Program-made: the position numbers and the translations under genes
In this document: positions 54,662 to 64,000 of the stretch, piece by piece
Layout: each line of letters begins with the position of its first letter
How positions within the stretch are numbered: the first letter of the stretch is position 1
DNA from: Catenaria anguillulae PL171
Taxonomy: Eukaryota; Blastocladiomycota; Blastocladiomycetes; Blastocladiales; Catenariaceae
DNA: 64,000 nucleotides
NCBI GenBank assembly: GCA_002102555.1
Contig: MCFL01000004.1
Span: forward strand, 124,001 to 188,000
Reading direction: 5' to 3'
The notes under the pieces: generated by a model
What the model saw: the letters and a program-made list of their open reading frames with translations, nothing else
Told to the model about the DNA's origin: nothing
Databases searched by the model: none

Positions 54662-54928
54662 CCCTTTAACCCCTGGGATTTGGACGTTCGCGTCCAACGG
54701 CTTACTGTTCGCGTTTCGCCGCTTACAATACACGATGAGTTTTCATGCATAAGGTTTTTACACGCGTCGGTTGCGAACCCACCCTGTAATGAAGTCCTAC
54801 TCAATTCTCTGTTCCATGCAATGACTGCCTCCATGACCGATGGTTCGTCCCGTGTATATAGCTCGAGTCCATTGACAGTGTGATCATATTGTACATGACA
54901 AGTTACATTCCAAGACAAGACAGTCCGC
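54662..54928. other. Convergent intergenic spacer
   Basis: No feature recognised. The left boundary of the inverted duplication shared with 63238-64000 falls at about 54661. Confidence 0.5.
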
Positions 54929-57412
54929 TTACTTGCTCTTCTCCTTATCCTTCTTGACCTTCTCGGCCCCCTCCTTGCCAACCCTCTCACCCTTCTTACT
55001 CACCGTCTTTGCCAATCCCTTGAACTTCTTACTCTCCCCGCGACTCATCTTGACCACATCCCTTGTCCCCTTGCCGCCCTCCCAAAACCCACTGCTGCTC
55101 TTTGCCACCAAACTCGCATGACAAAACGCACACCCGCCCGCCGCACTAAACGGCTGCTCCTTACTACAATAGCCGCAAATCTGGCGATTTGCCCGGACCA
55201 TCTCATGCCCATCGGATTTGGCCTTCTCATGACACACGTCGCAAGGAAAAGCCCTAGCACAGCACGGGAATCGGAACCACCGGTACGACTTGGAGTAATG
55301 CGTACACCTGCCCATCTTTGGCAACGGCTGCCCCGGCACAATGCCCTCGTCACTTGCCTTGACACGCTTGACTGAGCCGCCCACAGGCGCCCCACCAGTC
55401 ACAAGGCCGCCCGATCCAACACGCAAAAACCGAACGACTTCGTATCCGACACTCAAGGCTGCGTGACACGCCCGGCAAGTCACTTTGACCTGGCCGCCAA
55501 CAACAACGCGTCGAAGCACTTGACCGGCACTGGTGCATGCCGCACATGTGGCAGAGTAGGTACTTGGCAACAAGTCCATGGGCGTTGCATTCAATAAGCT
55601 GGCGTAACCAAGTACCGGGTGCGCGGCGTGCATGAGCGCGGCGGTCCAGCGGATGCCCATGGGCGCCGCGCATTTCGAACATGGTTGCATGCCGGGGGCG
55701 TGCGGCGAGTCGAGTTGCCATTCGAGCGAGGTGCCGGGAGCAAGTGGCGAGATGGCGTGAAACTCGGACGCGTGTTTGCAGCGGACACAGGTGAGAAGGA
55801 TGGACAAAGAGGTGCATTCGAGGACAGAGATGCCAGAGAGTGCAAGGGCGGGGAACTTGATTTGCGTCGCGCCGGACTTCGGGACGGCAAGTTGTGCGTT
55901 GGACGTGATCTGTTGTTGCTCCTCATGCTCGTCCTCATCATCCGACGTGAGCGACGAATCGGACGACACGTCGCGAATCTGCTCGTCTTCTGCCTGCTCG
56001 TCCTCCTCAGCCAAACCAGCCACAATTCCGACCAGCGCGCGATCCAACTTGTTGACGCTTTGCAACAAGGCGATCCCGGCCTCGCCCGCCTCCCTTAACA
56101 CCTGTTCCATCTTGCCCGCCAGCCGCGGACTCGTGTCCGTGTTCAACACGCGCCATTGTGCTTGGACACTGGCGTCGGATCCATACGCCAACGGCAGCGT
56201 TAGGCCCAAGTGCACGTTCAGCCCCGGAAACGACCACTCTGGGTCCGTGGGCTCCAGTGTCAGCTGCATTTCTTCTTGGGACACTTGAATCCATGACGCG
56301 CGAAACCGCCGCTCGAGCGCTTTGAGCTCGGCGTCGCGGTTGCGTTGGTCCGACCCGGGTTTGGCCATGGGCGCACGGGCGGCGGCGGCGCCAGTACCGG
56401 GGCGCACAAACACGAGCGTGGATTTGGGGGCATCGAGGTCGCCCTTGATGAGTTTTTCCAGGTTCTTGTCGATCCATTGAACGACTTGCACGAGGGACAG
56501 GCGCGATTGGTTGGATGCGAGCCGGTGGGCAATGGATTTGGCAACGATGTCGCGCACATCTTGTGGGATGTCGGCGTTGGTGAGGAGGACCGAGGGCGGC
56601 GAGGTTGGGTAGTCGAGTGGCAAGGTCAGCGACAGGTGGACTTGGTCGAGCGGGTAGGGAAAGTCTGGGTCGGATGGAGCAAAGGACAGAGTGATGGAGG
56701 TGGGCGTGACAAGGGTTGTGGATGGGTAGGTCGAGCGCAGGGCGGCCAGGTGAGATTGGCGAGGAGTTGGTGGCTCGAGCTCTGCCTCTTGGGCCGGCTC
56801 GGGTTCGGATGCGTGTTCGGGTTTGGGCTTTGGTTTGCGTGTGCGCTGGCGAGGTTTGCGCTTGGTGCGCGGCGCGGCGTCAGCATCAGTGTCAGCATCT
56901 GCATCTGCCGTGGCCGCTTCCGCAGGCGGCAGAGGTTGAGTAGTGCTATTCGTGTTGGTTGCTGCTGAATCGGGCCGAGTTGTTGTAGCTGACGCTGGGG
57001 TGGGCTTTTTGGTCCGGTTTTTGGGGTTGCGATTGTTGCGGGAGTTGCGGGCAGCCGAGGAAGGCGGCGCTTTGGGCGAGTCGCCGGCGGTGGCATTGGC
57101 AGCGGCAGTGGCAGCGGCAGTGGGTGCCTTGTCCTGCTTTGAGGCCGGTTGCGCTTGCGGCTTGAGCTCGTGGCGGAACCTGCACTTGTCGCCCTCGCGG
57201 CAGTGGCCCTGAGCAAAGAAGCGGCACCGTGGCGGCAGCCTTGGCCGTGCAGACTTGTTGCCCGAAGCAGGACAGGACGTGGCCGGGGCGGCCTCAGCGG
57301 CAGCGGCAGCGGCAGGTTGATCGTGGACGTTGACCGAAGACATGTTGGCAGTTGTGGTGGTGGTGGTGGTGGTGATAGTAGTGGTGGATTGAGCAGCAGA
57401 GGCCATGTGCAT
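54929..57412 (-). CDS. CCCH + RWD-like + CHY zinc-finger protein
   Basis: 827 residues in one exon from the ATG at 57412. A CCCH finger (CRFFAQGHCREGDKCRFRH) lies near residues 63-82. Low-complexity Ala/Pro/basic sequence follows, then two RWD-like stretches (YPSTTLVTPTSITLSF...LPLDYPTSPPSVLL; LEPTDPEWSFPGLNVHLGL). CxxC pairs come next (CVRCKH, CSKCAAPMG, CAACTSAG, CRACHA). The C-terminal CHY-type zinc finger near residues 700-770 has CTHYSKSYRWFRFPCC, CDVCHEKAKSDGH, CGYCSKEQPF and CAFCHA. The tail is Lys-rich. This layout is known in fungal CHY-domain proteins related to Hot13, here much larger. RNA binding and zinc-dependent redox/chaperone roles are inferred. Confidence 0.9.
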   Translation of the reverse strand: MHMASAAQSTTTITTTTTTTTANMSSVNVHDQPAAAAAAEAAPATSCPASGNKSARPRLPPRCRFFAQGHCREGDKCRFRHELKPQAQPASKQDKAPTAAATAAANATAGDSPKAPPSSAARNSRNNRNPKNRTKKPTPASATTTRPDSAATNTNSTTQPLPPAEAATADADADTDADAAPRTKRKPRQRTRKPKPKPEHASEPEPAQEAELEPPTPRQSHLAALRSTYPSTTLVTPTSITLSFAPSDPDFPYPLDQVHLSLTLPLDYPTSPPSVLLTNADIPQDVRDIVAKSIAHRLASNQSRLSLVQVVQWIDKNLEKLIKGDLDAPKSTLVFVRPGTGAAAARAPMAKPGSDQRNRDAELKALERRFRASWIQVSQEEMQLTLEPTDPEWSFPGLNVHLGLTLPLAYGSDASVQAQWRVLNTDTSPRLAGKMEQVLREAGEAGIALLQSVNKLDRALVGIVAGLAEEDEQAEDEQIRDVSSDSSLTSDDEDEHEEQQQITSNAQLAVPKSGATQIKFPALALSGISVLECTSLSILLTCVRCKHASEFHAISPLAPGTSLEWQLDSPHAPGMQPCSKCAAPMGIRWTAALMHAAHPVLGYASLLNATPMDLLPSTYSATCAACTSAGQVLRRVVVGGQVKVTCRACHAALSVGYEVVRFLRVGSGGLVTGGAPVGGSVKRVKASDEGIVPGQPLPKMGRCTHYSKSYRWFRFPCCARAFPCDVCHEKAKSDGHEMVRANRQICGYCSKEQPFSAAGGCAFCHASLVAKSSSGFWEGGKGTRDVVKMSRGESKKFKGLAKTVSKKGERVGKEGAEKVKKDKEKSK

Positions 57413-58143
57413 TGCTTGATATTAATACCGATGCCGGCGTCGTCGTGTCGGTGTCCAATGGCTTTTTATCATAACCCTCTTTTTGTATGTCTGGAACGTT
57501 GTGGCCAACGTGTGCTGTGGTGCTGTGGTGCTGTGGTGCTGTGGTGCTGTGGTTTGAGTTGAGTTGGAGTTGATTGAGTCACCGTAAATACTGTATCAGA
57601 GAAGTCGACCGCTGCCAACGTACATAACTACATAGGTGTAAATATTAATTCGTGACTCAATCCATCTGGCAAGCTCGACACCTCAACTTGGCACATATTT
57701 ATTTACAATGGACGCTGGGGAGATGGGGAATTGACTTCAATTGAAGCCTGCTGTCAAAGGTCAAGGGTCAAGGATCAAGTGATCGCGATCAGGCTGCAAA
57801 ATGCTCACATCGATCACCGATCATCAAACGAGCTCCCATGATCCATGATGATGTCTCACTCTGCTTGCCAGAATGATCGGCAGCCCTTCTCTGCTCTGCT
57901 GCTCGTCTGATCTCATCCACTCCATCCTGATTCCTGACGCTGACGCGGACGCTGACGCTGACGCTGACAGACTCGGGACTTTGAGCTGTGCCTTCATTTA
58001 AATTGAATCAAGTTCACTCTGGCTCGGGCTCTGCACTGTTTCGGCCGTGTTAATACTCTGTCTCCGTCTCTGGATTTTCCTCCAGCAATCATCAGCAGAT
58101 GGTCACCGACAGTTGGTGTATGCAACCCACCACCTGATGCATC
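57413..58143. other. Divergent intergenic region
   Basis: A (GCTGTGGT)n run at about 57520-57556 and a GACGCT-type run at about 57937-57970. It separates two divergently transcribed genes and presumably holds both promoters. No coding feature. Confidence 0.6.
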
Positions 58144-61100
58144 ATGTTTTCGTCCATGTTGCCCCCATCGCTGCCGCGTGCAAACACATTCAACACTCCC
58201 GAGAGCCAAATCCACACGCCGAGCCCGAGCACCAGCACCAGCACGACCACGAGGAGTCTGGCACACTTGCTGCCCCCCACGCCTCTGGCAACGCCCATCA
58301 AGTCAGCCAACTTACCTTTGACCATGTTTCCCACTGGCACCCAGCATCCCCTCCATCACCACCATCCGACCCTGACGCGAGCCAACTCGACCACCTCGAC
58401 CACCACAGCCGCCCCTGCCCCTGCCAATGATCCCATGGCGCTCTCTCCTTTCTGCTCCCCGATTCAACCGCCTTCGGCTTGCTCCTCCTCGGGCTCTGCC
58501 TACTCGCCGCTCGCCAACCCGTCCGCGACGGCTGCCCGCCAGCCCGGCACGCCCGGCACGCCCGCACCCATTGCCCGCCCGCCCACCGCTCGGCGTGCAG
58601 ACACCATGGCCCTTGTGTCGCCCGCCGTCGACTCGACCTTGCACCTCGCGGGCCAATCGCTCGCCACGGGCCTCGACGTGGCCGCCCGGCGCGCAGACAT
58701 CATTCACAATCTCCAAGAGCTTGCAGAACATCCGCATCACCCGTACCACCATTTGGGCGGCGCCGTGGTTCATCATCATCAGCAGTCCCCGGAACATCAA
58801 ATTCCTGCGTCGGCCGCGTACTTTGAATCGCACCAAGCACCACCCACGGTCAACGTGCTTGCAGTCAACGCGAGTCCAGCCCGGTACCAGCACCAACAAC
58901 AATACCAACATCACCAGCCACCTGTGCCTACGCTGGCACCTCCGACGGGCATGAGCTCGGCCACCGCCGCGCGACTCTTGCCGCCAAGCATGGAACGTCA
59001 CATTTCGGTCCCGAGCGTCTTGCCGTCGTGGCTCCAACCAAGTTCCAAACCGAACACACCTCCTCAATCCTCCTCCTTCTCCTACACTCCTGCCAATGTG
59101 TACCGTTCCGCAGCTCAAGAGCAAAATCCACGGGCCCGCACCCAAGGATTTGTCGAGCCATCATCCACTTTGCCTTTGGGTGGGACCGAACTTGGACGCG
59201 ATCGCGATCCGTGGCGTGCGGCCAACAACCCGTGGGAACAACACCAACAAGCACACCTGCAGCCGCAGCCGCAGCCGCAGCGTATCATGCCGGCGGCAAC
59301 AGCACCGGCGGGCGTGTCACCCCAATGGTCGGCCGCCGGCGCGGATGTACACATGGACGTGATGAGCCAGGCGGGTGAGACATTCAACTTGTTCCAAGAA
59401 CACGCCACCAGTGCACATGCCTTGCCCATTCACTCTGGCCAAGCATCGTTTGTGGCTGTGCCGGCCGCTTCGGGACTCGCCCACCACCACCCTCACCAAC
59501 GGAATCCTCTGCATCGCCCCATCCAATTGTCTCACCATCCATCCCCACGCGCGTCCCCAGGGCATCCGGCAGCACACTTGTCGTTCCACTCGCCGCAATC
59601 TCCATTCACACATGCATTTGGCGGCGCTGCTGCCGCTGCCGCCGCCTCGCCCGCACTCTCGGCGTACGCGGGCGTGCCGCACAACACGCCCGCGACGCCC
59701 ATGGCCAACACGTTTCTAGTCATGGGCTCGCCACTCGGTTCTCCACCTGGATCTGGGTTTGTGGCCACAGTTCCGCCAAACACGCCCGCCAACGTTCAAG
59801 GCCAAGATCAGGACTTGGATGACATGCAAGTGTCTGCGGCAACGCCGCATTATCGGTTTGAAACCACGGATTCCTTTGATCCAACGGCGCCGCTGTTTTT
59901 GACGCCGGCACCTTTGGTGGGGCAAGGCGGCAGCACCAGCACAAGCACCAGCAGCACGGATTTCGGGCTATTGGGCGTGTTGGGAGGTATGCAAGGGCAG
60001 CAGCCGCATCAGGTGTATGTGCCGCTCGACTTGTTTGGTGGAGGTGGCGTCTCACCAATGGCCACGGCGGTTTTCGGGCAAGGCCAGCAGGGCCAATTTG
60101 TACAACAGCAGCAACAGGCGCAGGGAGAGTATCAAGGCCAAGGGCAAGGCGGATTCAGTCCGACCAACACCAACACGGGGCTAAGGTATGCTGGGGCTGT
60201 CCATGAGCAGACGCAGCCGCCAGCGCAGCTCAATTTGGTGCCTGGTCTCAAGTCCGCCTCGATTCTCAATCTTGCTATGATATCCACTGTTTTCATCATG
60301 ACTCACTCTACGCAAACTCCGTGCGTTACACAGTTTCACCATGGGCACCGGCCAACACGCCCACCACCGAGACAACCACCACCACCACGGCAACCAGCAT
60401 CCCTTTCACATGCACCCTGCGGCCCCGCCACTCACGCCCGACCCCTCGGCATTTGCCCTCGACAAGAAACTGCAGCCGCTCGTATGGAGCCCGACACCTA
60501 ACCCGGTGATTCGCATCAACAACGTGCGTCTGCCATCTACGACTGTGTTGACGCCACCCGTTTTCTCACCTCAACAGTTCAATAGATCTCTTGGGACATG
60601 ACCATGTTCGACATCCAACACTACCTCCACCCGCTGTCCATCGCACACCTCGGCGGCCTGCCCTTGATTCACATTCTCATGGTGCGTGAAACAGGCAAAA
60701 CACGTTCGGACGCATACGTGGAGCTTGACACCATGAACGACGCCATGGTGGCCTTGCGCGAACGTCAGCGGCGTGTGTTGCGCGGGCGAGTCGTCACGTT
60801 GCATCGTGCCAGCCAGGCAGAGCTGCTCAGGTTGCTGTTCCCAAGCTTTGTGGGCGAGTTTCATTTGGTGGATGCGGTGCCTAGAGGCGAGCGGGATGTA
60901 GGTGAGGAGGTGGGAGTGGCAACCAGTTATGTGGCCATGCAAAGGATGCATGAGCAGCAGCCGCCGCTGGCGCCGGCAGGCGCGAGTACGAGTACGAGTG
61001 CGAATGCCGCGTGGTTGGATGCATTTGCGAGGCTGACGCTGCCCAACGTGGGCGGCGACGACCCCATGATGATGAGGCAGCATTCGAGGTCCTTGGGCGG

Positions 61101-62329
61101 CGGGACCGAGTCCATGGCGTCGTCGTTTTCGTCGTCGGCATCGACGGCGTCTGCTGGTGGTGGAAGGGCAAGCACTGCGACAAGCACACAAGGATCGCCA
61201 AGTGTCGGGCAGCAAGGAGCGGCCACGCGAGGGCATCATTTGGACAGAGCACATGGGATTGGTATGGTGACGCAACCGACAACACCGGCGACGCCCCACG
61301 TGGGCATGGAGCTTGCAAGTCTGCAAGAGCACGGTGGGCAGCAGCAGCACAACCCCGACTATGTGTTTCTCACGAGGACTGAGATCAACCAGATTCTGTC
61401 CGTGTGCAAAAACTACAAGCTCTTCTTTTCACGCAAGTGCTCCCAGGTCTGTATTCTTGCTATTCCGATTCCCACTGGACATGAAAGCTAACCCGACTCT
61501 TGTCCTTTAGCGCCCATTTGAAAACGTTATCGTGATTCTTCTCAAGTTCCCCTGGCACCAGCGCCACCTGCTCTCAACCATGCAACGCGACCACATTTTC
61601 GAACTGACCAAGCTCGCCATCGAAGCCCTAAGGTCGCACTTGCACAAGCCCACGCACGCCATGGACCCGACGCTCTTGGATCGCATGGTGCGTGCGGCGT
61701 TGCTAGTGCCGGCATTCACCGACAGGCAAAAGGCCATGGTGCTTGAAGTGGCGGGCAAAGTCGGTATGGCAAAGTATGTTGGGTTGGAGGAGGCGTGTCG
61801 AGAGATTGGCACGGCAAAGTTCGAGGAAATGCAAACGCAAGCGCCGGAACCACCGCAGATGCCCGGTGCGGGTCATGAGACGGCGGCGCCACCGGGGAGT
61901 ATGCCACCGTTGCCGTCGGCGCTCGCGCATCAGCTTGGCGTGTGGTCGCCGCATTCTCCCACGCATTCCGTGGACCAACAGACACAACACCAGTCGAGGC
62001 AGCCCTTGGATGATGACGTCGACATCGACTACGGCTCACCGGGTACCGTCACCGACGCCATGGACGTGACCGAGTCTGGGTTTGGGCTCGGCGGCTCGGG
62101 GCGCATGTTTGGCAGGAGCAGCAGCGACGAGAGTACGGTGGATCGGCATCATCCGCAAGCGTCGTCGCATGTTGGAGGTAGAGGGTCGATGACATTGTCA
62201 CCGACGGCGCCGGCGTTTCGGCCGCGGTATTCTGCTACGGGAATGGGTGAGGACATGAGGGAAGAGGCGGCAGGGCCCGCCAGAAGCGCCGAGGGTGGTG
62301 GAATGCAGCAGTTCCAGATGCAGTATTGA
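58144..62329 (+). CDS. RRM RNA-binding protein, 1303 residues
   Basis: Four exons (58144-60185, 60334-60523, 60586-61446, 61511-62329), all phases consistent. A long Ser/Pro/His/Gln-rich N-terminal region (about 740 residues) with TPxTP-type phosphosite-like motifs precedes a non-canonical RRM split by intron 2: VIRINN / ISWDMTMFDIQHYL, LIHILMVRETGKTRSDAYVE, LRGRVVTLHRAS. C-terminal ordered segments follow (LTRTEINQILSVCKNYKLFF; RPFENVIVILLKFPWHQRH, with LALEAL-type helices), then an acidic tail. The RRM plus C-terminal domain resembles fungal RRM proteins of meiosis/morphogenesis type; I cannot name an ortholog. It is probably a cytoplasmic or nuclear RNA-binding regulator. Confidence 0.85.
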
Positions 62330-62878
62330 ATTCCTGGATGGAAATGTGTGTGTTGGATCACTCGAGAGTTCAAGGCGCAGGCGCAGTCGTCTTTCTCTTA
62401 TTGTACATAGTCATACCCAGCTCACAATCTTGGAGCAGGAGCGGTCGAGTGGCAGTGGATTTCCAGTGGCCTGTCACCTTTACATACTCAACTCGTTTGT
62501 TTTCGAGTGATTGTTAACCATTCGTCTGTCTCGTCTGTTTTCGTTTCAGACCTATGAGTCTTTGGGCTGTCGTTCGTGCTTATCTATACATATGCAAATC
62601 AAGTGCTCTTCACCTGGCATAGCCGATAACAGATGGTTCCCTGATGTGAGACATGATGACATCAGACTGACAATCACTCGCGCTTATGTCGCATTATCAG
62701 GAAGGAATGATGATCTTTCGTCTCTAACTGGCTCTATTCTGTCAGATTCTTACACATTTCCGCTATTCGGGACTGCATGCATGATCCAAGCAACCGGGTT
62801 GGACAAATCATGACCATTGCCAAGCACCCCAAATGTGATTGCACTCCAACCACCAACTTCTCATCCCAACTTTTGCCC
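62330..62878. other. Intergenic spacer
   Basis: No feature recognised. Confidence 0.5.
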
Positions 62879-63097
62879 TTAGACTCTCTCTGGCGGAATC
62901 CTCGGCGATTCGCGTAATACGTCGTCTGGCAGCGCGAGCTCTGTGTTGCCTGGTCCAGCCACAACAACGAAAACTCCAGCTTCTGCTTGGCCCGAGTGAG
63001 TGGCCATCGCGACAGTGCGGCCCGTTTGAACGGCTTGCCCTGGGTCCTGGTTGACAGCACGCACCAGGCGGTGAAGTTGAGTCATGGCTGGCAACAA
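62879..63097 (-). pseudogene. Tail fragment of another Dickkopf-like paralog
   Basis: The minus-strand reading VVVAGPGNTELALPDD matches the C-terminal motif of paralogs A and B (VEVAAGPxxxELALPGG). No signal, Cys-rich domain or transmembrane segment lies nearby. It sits just beyond the inverted copy of paralog C, on the same strand. I read it as a relic of a further family member; the match is short. Confidence 0.45.
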
Positions 63098-63237
63098 GGT
63101 TGCAAACTGATTGGTGTGTGGCGTCGGGAGCTGCGAATAATTTCAAATTTGACCTCAAGGAACATTCATCCAGCTGTTGAACTTGCCAGCTCGACAGCCA
63201 AGGCGATACATTAGTGTGCACCATCGTCTATTGCTTC

Positions 63238-64000
63238 CTTAACCTCATATCTACATACTCCAAGCTGGTGTCGGACCAAGTAACATGAGCTCCTCGTCCC
63301 CGACATTTCCATGCACCTGAATCCCAGCAGCCGCGATCACCTGCCCCGTGCCGCTCGGCAATGCCAACTCTGCATCCGCTGGCCCAGCTCTTACCTCGAA
63401 AACCAATCCTGACAGTCTGGTCGACATGTGTACTGGGTCGATTCGACCGACCGGCTCGTGAACGCTGAAGGGTCGCGGCGGCGGCGGATCGGTGCGTGTT
63501 GCCGCTTGGGAATGCGGCAGAGTGTGTTAAGAAATGGATGAGACTCCAAGTAAAAGATTCAGGTGGCGAGGGTGATAATGCTTATGAGGATGGAACATGC
63601 GTTGCCATCGGCACAAAGGTTTGCGGCGCCGGGTCGTCGGCAACGTGGCTGTGGGTGAATCACGGACAACTTGAGCAGGTTTTGGCGCGGCTGTGTCGGA
63701 CCAGCAGTCGGCACACGCACGTCATGCTAACGAATCCAGTCCACACGATCCCTGGCGCACACGACTGGTCTTGGCCGCGGCTCACACTCGATTTGCACAC
63801 TTGGCCTGCTTGAAGTCTAGGGACACACAGCGGTCTGGTTGGTTCAAGGGCGCGAGGACAACGGGTTGAGGCGGCAATCGGTACTGTCGAAAAACGATGG
63901 CGGGCAGTCGTCGTCTTGTGTACATGGTCCTTGGGGGGTGACAATGGCAGAAGTGGCGGCCAGCAAGGTGGCCCGAGCGGGGTCAGTAAACCAGAGACAA
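63238..64000 (-). pseudogene. Inverted, internally deleted copy of Dickkopf-like paralog C (runs off window)
   Basis: The complement of this stretch matches 53508-54661 closely, from TTGTCTCTGGTTTACTGACC (window end) to GGAGTATGTAGATATGAGG. About 390 bp, corresponding to about 53765-54155 and covering the juxtamembrane and transmembrane part, is missing. The frame break in the Cys-rich domain seen in paralog C is shared. It is therefore a duplicate pseudogene that suffered a further deletion. The 5' end lies outside the window. Confidence 0.85.

Overview
The window looks like nuclear DNA of an early-diverging fungus, most likely Blastocladiomycota (Catenaria/Allomyces-like). Reasons: GC-rich coding sequence, many 60-100 bp GT-AG introns that often start GTATGT, a protein built of 'GHVDVLEWW' ankyrin-like repeats, and paralogous Cys-rich (Dickkopf-like) membrane proteins. 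The placement is inference; no rRNA or other marker gene is present. Gene models were assembled by hand. Where every exon phase and splice site agreed, confidence is high; where frames could not be joined, the entry says so.

Layout. 1-26 kb is a nest of transposable elements. A hAT-like element (about 1426-9368) has a five-exon transposase on the minus strand and a second, divergent ORF set on the plus strand, with short terminal inverted repeats and AT-rich subterminal repeats. Its right end abuts the C-terminal part of a Helitron helicase whose 3' hairpin and CTAG terminus are visible at 10008-10035. Next is a P-superfamily element (10190-26062) with 268-bp inverted repeats, a GAGAACACC target duplication, an intact 862-residue transposase (minus) and a second gene of unknown function (plus). 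That second gene is split by a young Ty3/Gypsy retrotransposon (11415-21721) with apparently identical 663-bp LTRs and GTTGC target duplications.

26-41 kb holds a 1476-residue Q/P-rich nuclear-type protein, an integrase-core (DDE) gene, a duplicated microsatellite, a decayed ankyrin-like gene, a multi-exon gene of unknown function and an intact ankyrin-like gene. 41-48 kb is gene-poor apart from one large protein with an N-terminal ubiquitin-like stretch.

48-64 kb holds an M14 metallocarboxypeptidase, three tandem Dickkopf-like membrane-protein paralogs (two intact, the third decayed), a CCCH + RWD-like + CHY zinc-finger protein and a 1303-residue RRM protein. It ends with an inverted, internally deleted copy of the third paralog that continues beyond the window edge.

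Caution: several single-base frame breaks (hAT BED finger, the 51-bp minisatellite ORF, two T5 runs in the Gypsy element) could be sequencing indels. Read-level checks matter before they are taken as biology.
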